Of a stretch of 64,000 nucleotides of DNA, positions 22,215 through 32,783 are shown in pieces. The notes beneath the pieces were generated by a model. The model was not told where the DNA came from and did no database searches. It saw nothing but the letters and a program-made list of their open reading frames with translations. The DNA is from Scalesia atractyloides. Taxonomy: Eukaryota > Streptophyta > Magnoliopsida > Asterales > Asteraceae. Location of the stretch: the NCBI GenBank assembly GCA_947069175.1, contig CAMTDV010000009.1, positions 8,129,163-8,193,162 on the forward strand, written 5' to 3'. How positions within the stretch are numbered: position 1 is the first letter of the stretch; each line of letters starts with the position of its first letter. A program made the position numbers and the translations under genes.

Positions 22215-22745
22215 GTTTGTACAACGGAAAACCTATCCTAGAAGATTGGAGATCCCATGATCTAGGCTCAATAGGACCACCTAACTGTACGAGCTAAGGT
22301 CACTGTGGGGGAGTACCTCAATTTACAAAAGGGGGTTACAAACTTCCTAGTCCATTCCTACATGAAATCAGTGATATCAAGAGAGGTTAAGCATATGGCT
22401 TTTAATGATTTGTAAATCACCTATGTTAGAGAGAAGTGGGGTCACTTCGAATGGAATTGGGGGAAAATTCCTAGAGCTCTCGCAGAACCAGGATGGTGTT
22501 CCATGACCATAACGGACACAACTATGAGGGGTTAGCCAGACCAGGAAGAGTAATGCGTGATGTGTAATAACGTCTACGTAAAAAGGGGTTGATTCAAGGA
22601 CATCGCGTCTACTAATCGCTAGGAGACTAAGTATACGTCACAAAGGAGGGTTCAAAGGGAAACCTACCTATCCTGCATTACTTGACCGCTGAAATTTTAT
22701 CGTGACACTTGAGTGTGTGGGATGATCTCCATTCATGTGGGGGAT
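22215..22745 (+). other. Copia-B 3' untranslated region and polypurine tract
   Basis: About 530 bp between the RNase H stop and the 3' LTR with no coding frame. It ends in ATGTGGGGGAT directly before TGTTGG, the likely polypurine tract for plus-strand priming. A second GTGGGGGAG run sits near 22305. Confidence 0.7.
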
Positions 22746-23742
22746 TGTTGGAAATTAATGAAAAATAATATTATATTAATAATTAATATAATAATTATTT
22801 AGTGATTAAAGCAATTGAATGAGAGATCATAAGCTTTAATTATGTGTTGGAACCTTAATGTGTGGGGAATTGTGTTTGTCCCACATTGGTGGAAAGATAA
22901 ATCTTTTGTAGATTTATAATTAGAATTCTCTACACGAATGTATTCTTGTGTGACAACTCATACCCAGTGGCAGCCAGGAGGGTGCGAAGCACCCGACACG
23001 CGCCCGCGCCCGGGCACGGGACCGGGACGAGGGCGATGGGCGCAATGTGGCGCTTTGATGGCGCACTTTGCACTTCGCATGCTCGCATCGCCGCTTGGAG
23101 CCGCCTTTAGTATTTTTTAGATGTGTCTTGGCTTGGGTTGTCAGCTAGAGACTTTTCAAATTTCTAACAGTCAAATGATTAAGTTACTGAATTCATTGTG
23201 CCATTGAATTCTAGAATTCGGTTTTATAAGTTTTAGAATTCATTGTGCTATTGAATTCTAGAGTTTAATTTTATTTAATTGTGTATTCAATAGAGACTCA
23301 TCATTTCGAATTCTAATCAGTATAAATACAAAGCTTTGTGCTTTGTTTTGATACACAGAACACAGAAATCGTATGGTTCATACAACACACACATCAAACG
23401 AGTTCCCTAACTTTGCATCTTTGCGCACTCTTGTTTCAGGTATACTTTCGGGTGCTAGGCTAATCCCGGCAGTACAATCTGCTTAGGCTATTGTACCCTA
23501 GGAAACAGACGGGTTCACCTGGGTGGCCCGAAATCTGTTTTAAGGGAAGTGTGATCTTCACGTGCCTCAGTCACCATTGTTTATGTTTTCCATTTACTTT
23601 TCTTTGTAATCTGTTCTTGGTTAAGATTATATTTTTTGTATTGTAATTCCTTTCAGTTTGATGTAGTTCTTCTTTATGTATTGTAATCATAATATTGATT
23701 AATAAATTTTTATTTTATTTGTTTGTGAACGGTTGTCCTACA
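22746..23742 (+). repeat. Copia-B 3' LTR
   Basis: 997 bp, same TG..CA ends as the 5' copy and the same GC-rich island (near 22995-23040, shorter here). It should supply the polyadenylation region. It is followed directly by the second part of the GTACC-rich repeat. Confidence 0.85.
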
Positions 23743-24400
23743 CTTTCGGTATCGGTACTTTCATTTTACTTTCCTACAAAACAAACTAGTATGTAAAATA
23801 TACACAATCAAGATCCACCTACGTTAAAGAGCAAAGTATAAACCTAGATAGTTTTTTACGAGAACGGTATACTTAAAAAAACAAAAGTCTACTGTACATT
23901 TATTGCAAATTCAAGATTTCTCAGATATTTAGTGGTTGAAGATTTTATACGTCACAAATAATTCTTTTTGTTGTGATGAAAGAATCCAACACCCTCCGAT
24001 AATCAAGTCAGTACGACTCAAAGACGGATCAACCTAAGAGTAGCCTTCAAGAACCAAGTGATCTTATTTCACATCCGGTTGATTTACATCTTCAACTAAA
24101 GTTTATAACTTATGTGTTCCAATCATATTTGATTCTATTTTTAAAAAGGTTGAAAGTGAAACTTTGTGTCACCATCCATACAAAAAAATTATACATGAGA
24201 AAACATGTGTTTGAGGTCGACACGCACCCACAAAAATATATGTGCTGCGTGGCAAATGTATTGCCAATCAAGGTGTCTATATTCATAATATTATTTTAGT
24301 TTGAAAACGCCAAAATAATAGCTCAATGGGTGATAGCGTGTGGATATTATCTTTGATGTCGTAGCTCTAAAAAATGAACAAACAAAATTAAATAATAACG
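23743..24400. other. Intergenic DNA starting with the rest of the GTACC repeat
   Basis: The first 40 bases complete the repeat broken by Copia-B. The rest is AT-rich, with no credible gene or RNA on either strand. The short open frame at 24114-24299 has no recognisable motif. Confidence 0.6.
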
Positions 24401-24622
24401 TACGATATTTCTTTCTTAATGTACGATGCGTATGGCGATGAAATTATGCACGTTATAAAACTCAAAATCCTAATCATACTTGTTAAAAAATTATAAATTA
24501 CGCATCTCGAAAACCATAATCACGCATATACAAAATCAGAAATCACGCATATTATAAACCTAATTACACATATAATAATTTCATCTCGTATGTATTGTAC
24601 GTTAAGGGATATTGTATTTTAC
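24401..24622. mobile_element. Foldback MITE with imperfect 45-bp terminal inverted repeats
   Basis: The left arm (24401-24447, TACGATATTTC...GATGAAATTAT) pairs with the right arm (24575-24622, ATAATTTCATCTCGTATG...TACGTTAAGGGATATTGTA). The interior has repeated CACGCAT/ACGCATATTATAAA phrases. No coding frame. The superfamily is unclear because no confident target duplication was found. Confidence 0.6.
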
Positions 24623-26435
24623 ATTTCCCTATATATGGTTAAATATGTTTATGAAGTAGGAATTTCGTCCGGGTGATATAGCGGGAAACCTTTATATTGT
24701 AAAATGGAAAAGTTTATATAAAACTATAATTTTGGTACATTTTGTAATAAATTATTTAATAAATCTTTTGTAGAAATAATTACGCAAATAATGTTAATTT
24801 AATAAATTATTTTTTTGAACGATCAACAAATTAATCTTGATTACTCTCGGATGAAATTGATAATGATGTCATAGTCTTGTTTAATGTGCACACAAATTTA
24901 ATTCACTCACTTTTGTGCAAGACAACAACACTAGTAGATAACGTTTAAGTTTACAGCCTTTTATAAGAAAGTGATATTAAGTACGAGGTAAAAATATAAA
25001 TCAACTCAAATTATACTAATAAAATTTTGTTCCGCTACCTAAATTCTTTGACGAATCAAATAAATGCGGTTAACAAAATTCAAATGCGGGAAAATTTGGA
25101 AACAATATTGATAGCTTTTATATGAAAACTGAAACAAAAGTTTGTTTTGTTACGTTTACATCGTTAAGACCAGAGGATTGTGAAGCGTGATCTAGCCTAC
25201 TCTGTCCATCCTTTTCTAACCATGTCGTTTTTAAATCCCAACTCTGGTTATGATTGTCCTTTTTTCAAGCATAATAGGCTAATCTTAATCTTATTCTAGA
25301 TCATACCGAACTAGTTCTCTCAACCCAAACTTTTTAACACAATAAACATTGCTTCCTTGATATCTAGAAGTGGAGAACGTACTTCCAATCTTGAATATAA
25401 TAGTTATTTATTTACATTAGGTATCATAAAGTATAGATTTATAAATGCCCATGGATGTACACAAGACATTAAACATATTAAGCCACAACAAGAGCACCTT
25501 CCTTCACCTATATTAAATTAAAAGTTGACTATAATATCTTTTGTTGTGATCGATAACACACAGTATATTAAACAATTTCAAATCCTAACATACTTGGTTT
25601 ACACGTTTTAGAAACTTTTATATTGGTAGGTGTAGAAAATTAGGTCTAAAATGAGTTAGTAAAAGTTGAGAAGAAATTAAAACAATATAAAAGTTAAGAA
25701 AAAAATTCAATAAACTTGTTTAAAACTTGAGAACTAAATCCATTTTTATTTAGATAAGAAAGCCAAACTACGTTTTATCCAGATCAAAGATTAAGTCAGA
25801 CTAGGTCGAGGTTGTTTGTAGGCCAACCTTTGAATCAATCTTCGAACCATATATTGACCTAGTTTAGAACCAGTTGAGCCAGGTGGAACTACACTAGGCC
25901 TCATTGAGCATAATTTTGGCTCAGCTAGACGACTAAGCCTTTACCTGATTAATCCAATCTATAGTTTGGAACACCCAAATATTAGATGTTTATGAGTAAA
26001 ATCAATATCAAAAATTAAATAAAGCCTATCTCCATGCTAGAATCATGGTTTATTTTGAAAAGAAAAAGATGTTTAGGATTACTATTGTTTAGTTTTTACC
26101 ATTTATAATAACATACATGAAGTATTGGTAAAAACAAGTTATTGATCTTTTCTCAAACCAAAGTAATCACTCATAACATGCATATCCAATCACCTTAATT
26201 GTCCATTGTTTTTTTAATAATAAGTAATGGACCTCTTAACGGTCGTGTATGTGAGCATTGACAATGTCAAACATCCTTTCATCAAACACATTTCTTATTA
26301 TCTTAATAAGATTTCAGAAATTTTTTTGGAACTATGGTTTAACTTGTAATTTTCATTGATGTTATAGCTAAAACGCACAACATTTTTATATGGATTATGT
26401 ATTTTTTTCATTTAATTATTATATTATATTTATAT
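24623..26435. other. AT-rich intergenic DNA
   Basis: I see no gene, RNA or complete repeat here on either strand. Stops are frequent in all frames. Confidence 0.6.
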
Positions 26436-26906
26436 TATATTATATATAAAAGATGAGAAGATAAATAGTGTTGTACTACATCTAATGCATTTTTTTACAA
26501 ATTCATCAATTTTTTTTGCCCTTTGTTCTATTTCTTCATTTAGTCTAATTTTTTTCATTTACAACCATGTACTTTAACTATTCTAATTTTTTTCTTTTAC
26601 TTTAACCAAATTAATTTTCTACTCCTAAATAGTTTTTTTAACGAACACGTTAATACAATTTTAGACATATCTTTTAATTCTTCTTTTTCTTTGCTATAAC
26701 GAGCGTGCTGAAACCGACCAAGTTTATATCGTTTTCTTTTTTTTATTATTTTGATGTTCAGAGCCGGGTTACGACGCAAATAGCATAACCCATTAGTATA
26801 TCATTTTAATTAATTTTACAAATTTATTTATCGGTTGTCATATTGTGCTATACGTTCTGAATTCCAACCGCGTCACTGCGCAACGCGCGGCTAACTATGA
26901 CCCTAG
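26436..26906 (+). mobile_element. Helitron-like element with a 3' hairpin and CTAG end
   Basis: The 3' end is well formed. The hairpin stem CCGCG..CGCGG at 26868-26890 is followed 12 bases later by CTAG (26903-26906) and a T, the plant Helitron terminus. A plausible 5' end (TATATTATATATAAAAGATG) lies near 26436; it resembles the start of the element at 16252 but has lost the leading TC. No Rep/helicase frame, so non-autonomous. Confidence 0.55.
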
Positions 26907-27881
26907 TTATTACTGTTATGAAGCCTTTGTTACAAATGAACCTTAATAAAACACTATAAGTACCCCAAAGTCCCACACATCAAATGAACACAAAGAACAT
27001 GAAAAATAAACCACACTATCTTATAAGCAAAGTGAAACAATGGCGTAATTCGTGAAATCCAACACCCTCTATAAATCATAAACGCGAACTGCCAAACAGA
27101 ATCCAGGCAAAACCTATAAACAATCTCTAAAACAACACATAAAATCAAGGCCGAATCTAATTCAATCCCTTGTAATGTAAACACATAGAAGTATACACAA
27201 TTGTGCATGGATTCTTATTTTGGGAGTTCCATCGACAAGGAGATTGACCATGATGTCCAGACAAGCATTGAATAATATCGTCATCATCGTCGTCGTCATC
27301 ATCATCATACTCAGTAAATCTCATCAATAACAAAGCTAAGGTAGGGTATGAGGAGGGTAAGATGTAGACAACCTTACCTCTACTCCGTAGGATTAAAGAG
27401 GTTGCTTCCAGTGAGACCTCCGGCTCGATAGTAGTTTTGCATCAAGCCTTGGACATAAGATACGTAACACTCAACAATTGAGACAAATGCCGATTAGTGG
27501 ATGTACCCCTTGTCTTTCGGCTATCAACTCCACTGCATGATGCATGATTAACCATTACCCTTTTTAATGTTATATTCACGAAATTAGTAAAATAACATTA
27601 AAAATAATGCACTTTCACTTTTGCCCCCGATGCCCCGCACATATATACATTATATACGCATGCCTCTATTGCGTAAAACATTGAATAATGTATATGATAT
27701 AATTAAAATAAAAGCCACATCATCATTTTTTACATGTGACATCCTCTATATCCTAACATTTAGTTTATCAAAGATATTAAAATAGAGTTTTCAACGTATC
27801 AAAAGTAGCTTGGGGATACAAAAAATTATCTACATTGTTGTTTTTCATCTAAAAAGCATGACTAGCCATACGATAAATTAA
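26907..27881. other. Intergenic DNA with a CAT/CGT microsatellite and a conserved-looking repeat
   Basis: 27270-27310 is a run of TCATCATCGTCGTCG-type triplets. 27330-27440 contains GAGGGTAAGATGTAGACAAC and GAGGTTGCTTCCAGTGAGAC, phrases I recall as a dispersed plant repeat, possibly SINE-like; I cannot verify this. The minus-strand frame at 26954-27208 has no recognisable domain. Confidence 0.4.
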
Positions 27882-28107
27882 GGGTGTGTTTGCGATTGTT
27901 TTTTTAACCTGATTTTTTGATTATTGTGTTTTGAAATTGTAAAAAATCTATTTTGAGTGTTTGGTAAAAAATTAATAAAAACTGATTTTTTACGTTTTGT
28001 AGAGATCAAAATGTGATAATCCAAAAGTAGGTCAACTCTTACTGCAGGAAAACGGGATTCCACAAAAACTGATTTTTTTACGTTTTGTATAGATTAAAGC
28101 TTATTTA

Positions 28108-28145
<38 letters not shown>

Positions 28146-28318
28146 ATATATATATTTGCCAAACACTCAAATAGTTGATTATCTGATTATTGTGATATCA
28201 ATCAACATAATCAAATCCAAACACTATCTTTTTGCAGCACGTTTTGTTACAGTTAAATATCTAATTCTGATTTTCAAAACACATAATCTATTTTTAAAAC
28301 TCAACCCCAAACGCCCAC
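27882..28318. mobile_element. Harbinger/Tourist-like MITE
   Basis: 437 bp starting GGGTGTGTTTGCGATTG and ending with the inverted CTCAACCCCAAACGCCCAC. It is flanked on both sides by TAA (27879-27881 and 28319-28321), the three-base target duplication of PIF/Harbinger elements. A second, inner inverted match surrounds a TA microsatellite. No coding frame, so non-autonomous. Confidence 0.75.
28109..28155. repeat. TA microsatellite inside the MITE
   Basis: An almost uninterrupted run of AT dinucleotides near the centre of the Harbinger-like MITE, probably unstable in length. Confidence 0.9.
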
Positions 28319-28807
28319 TAAGTGTTAAATAATATTTGGTAATAATTTTACATGTGTTATTCATATTCAAGTCATCAAGTGACATTGATTTATGAAACAT
28401 TTTAAAAGTTACACATAAAAAGTTGATTTTGAGTCTACCGTTATCAACTATTAAAAAAACCCCACTTCCTCTTATCGTGGATAAATATCAAGTGAAATAA
28501 GGTCTCTTTTAGACTTTTAGGTCTAACTTTATGTTTACATAACATGTTACATTGTTTTGTTTGACTACCTTGATAAAACTTGTTTGCAACCCATGTGTAC
28601 GTTTGAGAAAAAATAGAGTTGGAGCCATGAGTTGTCAATCGTATGGAATTATCTGACAAAAGTAAATTATTTTGAAGAAAATAAGCACGAACACCTAGGA
28701 TTACCATATCAAATGGATCACTTTTTCGTCCGAAAAACAAAAAGTGGTGATTCGGTCTACTCTCTCAGTAGGAAACCTACAATTGGAAAACCCAGACAAA
28801 ACTAATT

Positions 28808-29018
28808 ATAGGTGAAAATTTTAAATAATAGAAAATGACCATAAATAAAAATTAATTAAATACAAGATTAGTATTAAAATGTATTTAGGAAAACATTACC
28901 CTCAAAATATATAGGTGAAAATTTTAAATAATAGAAAATGACCATAAATAAAAATTAATTAAATACAAGATTATTAATTATTATAAAAATGTATTCAGGA
29001 AAATATTGTTCTCAGTAC
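28808..29018. repeat. Two-copy tandem duplication, unit about 103 bp
   Basis: The unit starting ATAGGTGAAAATTTTAAATA at 28808 recurs at 28911. It continues through AAAATGACCATAAATAAAAA and AGGAAAA(C/T)ATT before the copies diverge. The second copy has a short insertion (TTAATTATTA). No gene is involved. Confidence 0.85.
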
Positions 29019-29235
29019 ATAATTTTTTTAAACGTTAGTCTGAGTTGCCAATTTATGATAGAGCATATGTTTTTTAAAGGAAAAAAAACAAAATTCTGTT
29101 AAACCTTTTGCAGAAGGAAATTTTCTAAATCAAGAAAATAAAATTTAACCTTTATAAATTTCTTAAGATATTTTATATATTTTTTTATAAAAACCAAAAT
29201 TGACTGGTTTGACGTTATTAGTTTTATAAACAAGA

Positions 29236-30591
29236 GAGTTAAATGCTTGGTTGGTCTCTGTGGTTTGCAAATCTTGCAGACTTGGTCCCAGTGGTTCACT
29301 AATTACACACTTGGTCCCAGTAGTTTCAAATTTTGCACTCGAATGGTCCTTACCACTAACCTTTGTTAGATTTCTTAGTTAAGTATACATAAAATGTCTA
29401 TTATACCCCTCGTCTTCTTCATCCTTTCTATCTCTCTGAATAAAAAGCCCTACCACACACTTGCACCTCCTCTCCACTACCATTGTTGGTTCTTTTTATC
29501 CACAATCTCAAACACTAAGTTCCACTATTCGAACTACCTGTTCACCTTGTCACCACTGTCGCTCGACCACCGGAAATCACAACCACCCACTCCCGTAAAC
29601 CTCATCCACCTTCAAAACCGTCCATCACAATCGGCGTCAACATCCGACCACCAGTAAACCGGTGTCAAGCACCAGCAACTACTCTGCTACCACCACCCTC
29701 ACCCTCGCCGCCTTTCACCGCCATACCACTCAGCCACCACTGCCACAACCACCCTCCGCCACAACCACCACCGCCGCACACATTTCATCTTCCCCATTGC
29801 CACAACCATCCTAAATCACCACCCACCTCTTTTTCATCCCAACACCACCTGCAACCACCCACCTCCATCATCAGGTAATCACCGGCGACCACCACCATTT
29901 TCTTACCACCGGTTACAGGAAGAACAAACAACATACAATATTATCCAAAAAAACCCCAAAATTGGTGTTACCTGGTTGCCATCTTCTGTCCTCACTCGCA
30001 AATCTAGGTTTTGATTAGATTTTTTTCTACTTAAGTGTAAACTATTAAACCACTCTGTAACCATAATCGTTGATAGGAACTACTTAAGTTTCATATGAAA
30101 GGTAATCAGTTGGGTTGTGTGTTTTTGAGATCAGAGCAGAGATGGAGATGGAGTTGTTATTGGTGGCTACAATTTAAATTTTGTTGTTTTGTTGGTCTGC
30201 TAGGAAAACAACAGACATTGATATGGTGGTGAAGAAGGTGGGTAGGGGTGGAGGGAATGGGTCGGTGGAGAAGGTTTTATTCAGAGAGATTGTGGAACTT
30301 AGTGGAACTTAGTGTTTGAGATTGTGGATAAAAAGAACCAGCAATGGTAGTGGAGAGGAGGTGCAAGTGTGTGGTAGGGCTTTTTATTCAGAGAGATAGA
30401 AAGGATGAAGAAGACGAGGGGTATAATAGACATTTTATGTATACTTAACTGAGAAATCTAACAAAGGTTAGTGGTAAGGACCACCCGAGTGCAAAATTTG
30501 AAACTACTGGGACCAAGTGTGTAACTAGTGAACCACTTGGACCAAGTCTGCAAGATTTGCAAACCACAGGGACCAACCAAGCATTTAACTC
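29236..30591. mobile_element. Mutator-like element (MULE) with 292-bp inverted repeats
   Basis: Both ends read GAGTTAAATGCTTGGTTGGT inward. The left arm 29236-29527 and the right arm 30300-30591 are inverted copies with only a handful of mismatches. The element is flanked by a perfect 9-bp target duplication TAAACAAGA (29227-29235 and 30592-30600), the hallmark of Mutator-like transposons. The 770-bp interior is rich in CCACC and ACCACC on the plus strand and has no transposase. It could be a captured Pro/Thr-rich gene fragment or simple-sequence filler. This is a non-autonomous element, probably young. Confidence 0.9.
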
Positions 30592-30600
30592 TAAACAAGA

Positions 30601-31265
30601 ATATAATTTTTTTTTCAAGTAATGACCAAGTTTCATATTTTTTTAATCAAAGTATTTAATGACCAAGTTTCAAATTTTTTAATCAAAGTATTTAAAATAG
30701 TTTACTCGTATTTAGAATCACTTGATTTACAATGCTATATCATTCTTACAGAATCTATTCAAACTGGTTAAACTAAAGGAATTATTTAAACGATTAAGAA
30801 GTTCTATAGAGGAATATATTATTTTCATTTTCCGAAGATGAGATTCTTTTAAATCTGTGGTTCTGCCTTTTTATGCTTAATTAGATATATATTCTAGGTT
30901 GGGTTTCTAGTTTTGTTTTCTGATCATAGATATTTTTCGATTATTTTGACTTTTGATCTTTTTGTTTCATTTCAAATCTTAAAGATGACGTATGGAAAAG
31001 AGAAAAACAAAAACAAAAAGTGTGTTTAAAATGATCTTATTTCCCCCAAAAATAAAGATATTCAATAACCTATTCTTTTAGCTAAAAGTATGCTTATTTT
31101 ATTCTCTTTGTATACGAATTATATGATGCACTACAATATATTAACATCGACACCTCTTGACCATCCTCAATCAAATTATATGCCTCTTAAAAAGGTGTTC
31201 TGTATTGGAAAAATTTATAGATTAATTGGTGGAAAACTTGTATTTTTTATAGAAGATGTAAATTT
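30601..31265. other. Intergenic DNA with a short tandem repeat
   Basis: 30622-30690 contains AATGACCAAGTTTCA(T/A)ATTTT and AATCAAAGTATTTAA twice in tandem (unit about 37 bp). Nothing else supports a feature. Confidence 0.6.
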
Positions 31266-31269
31266 AACT

Positions 31270-31507
31270 CTTACTTGGTGCAAAGTGAGGTATTGGTGGG
31301 CAATGATAGAAGACCCAGGAAACTTGGGTTCGATCCTTGAGCCAAACGGGTTTTACTGGTAACTTCACTGTCGTGTCTATGGCGGCTGGGTTACCGGGTT
31401 TTCCCTGGAATTGGTGGTGGACTCGAGTTACTCTCGGAGTACTACGTCTGGTCAAGTGGGTGCCCCGAGAGTGCTCGGGATTGATTCTGTTGGCCGTTCA
31501 AAAAAAG
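31270..31507 (+). mobile_element. tRNA-derived SINE candidate
   Basis: A pol III box B-like GGGTTCGATCC lies at 31326-31336, with an upstream box A-like TGGTGGGCAATGATAG near 31293. The 3' end GTTGGCCGTTCAAAAAAAG is the simple tail style of plant SINEs. AAAAAGGTGTTC appears both upstream (31188) and just after the tail (31501), which may be the target duplication; if so the 5' border is nearer 31205. Confidence 0.55.
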
Positions 31508-32783
31508 GTGTTCGATATTGCTGTTTACAAACCGGTAAAAAATATCGACCAATTTGAGATGCATATGACTTGATTCAGGGTTCAGTTTTTGTGATGTAAG
31601 AATTAGCTGATAATTAAGAATACGAAACCAATCTTATAAACAAAATCTATTGCTGAGAGCCTTTGCATCTCTTCCATCTTTTTTACCCTATAATTTCACT
31701 AAAAATAATTATATTTTAATTAAATAATATTTTTTATATTTTTATCATTACCTTTTTTTTTCATTCACTCACAACCATTTTCAAAATATCTTAAAAAATA
31801 TAGAGGATGAATAGTGGCCCATCAGATTTACAAAAAACAATAATATTTTCTCTCTTCTCTAATCACAACCACTTACAACCGTCTGCAATCACTTTTCATA
31901 ATATCAAAAGCTCTCTCACAAAATTGGGAAGAGATTGTGAATGCTCTTACTTATTCTTGTTATGTAGTTTTATTTTTAAAATACACAGCTTTGTGTGTAT
32001 ATTATATCTATAAACTTTATGTATCCTTATTCTTATTATGTAGTTTTTTTTAAATATACAACTTTGTGCGTATAAACATCTATAAACTTTATGTATTGTC
32101 TTTTTTTTAAAATTAAAACTAACAATTTTCTAAAACAATAATATACATTCTCTCATACCATCAAACCCTTAAGCTACTAAAACCGATCTGTCTAGTTTAT
32201 GGCCAAAGTTTAATTAGGACTAGAGGGGGTCTTTCCCCCTGTTTTTTAGTATTAAAAGTGTAACTTTAGCCCATTACCTAATCTATAAAGTGTCAATTTA
32301 ACATATGTTTTTGTCAGCCCCTCAATTTATATGGTTAATTTTCGTCACTGATTTGGTCAACCTATCAACATGATCGGTTTAGTTTATCGTTTATAATTAT
32401 CGGTTTAATCCTTTGTTAAAACCACCTTATCCTGATATTTTTGAACATTATCTCCACGAACACTAGAAATTTCAATACACGATCAAAAACACCCATACGT
32501 CATCAACAAAAAGAAAAAAAACCACAACCATTATTTCTATCTCATTCACATACCTTGAAAAAAATATAATAAAAAAAATATTCTTGGAATCTTCTTTTCC
32601 AGCCAATTAATTGCCCCTTTTCTGATTCTTTCTTCAAACCCATCTCTCTTCAGAAAGTTTTTAATTGATCTTTTCCTTTAATCCAATAATTTTTCTTTTT
32701 CTGATTCTCTGTGTATTTCAGTGTTTGTGTGTGAGAGAGAAAACCATAATCTGCTTCTAGTGAAACCAATCCATCCATTAAAT
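31508..32783 (+). promoter_or_regulatory. Upstream region of the PP2C gene
   Basis: AT-rich DNA with a two-copy tandem repeat at about 31945-32100 (TTATTCTT(G/A)TTATGTAGTTTT ... TATAAACTTTATGTAT, unit about 80 bp). The last 200 bases are CT-rich (TTTTTCTTTTTCTGATTCTC), as in many plant 5' leaders. TATTTCAG at about 32714-32721 could be a leader-intron acceptor. I cannot pin down a TATA box. Confidence 0.4.

Larger units (their letters stand above)
17039..23742 (+). mobile_element. Copia-B: full-length, decayed Copia element
   Basis: 6.7 kb bounded by two LTRs of about 995 bp. It encodes Gag with a zinc knuckle, protease, integrase, RT and RNase H in Copia order. A purine tract (GTGGGGGAT) precedes the 3' LTR. 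The coding part carries at least three in-frame stops and several one-base shifts. The LTRs differ by small indels (a 15-bp AT block near 22775; an 8-bp block near 22895) and scattered substitutions, so the insertion is not recent. Flanks do not give a perfect 5-bp target duplication (ATACT against CTTTC), though the same GTACC repeat lies on both sides. Confidence 0.9.

Noticed and set aside
22938..23120. Frames in Copia-B LTRs (also 17208-17402)
   Set aside because: GC-rich LTR island gives matching frames in both LTRs; not genes.
26954..27208. 84-codon hydrophobic minus-strand frame
   Set aside because: Looks like a run of membrane-like residues by chance in AT-rich DNA; no start context or homologue recognised.
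28444..28740. 98-codon minus-strand frame
   Set aside because: No recognisable motif, no splice context, AT-rich area; not enough to call a gene.
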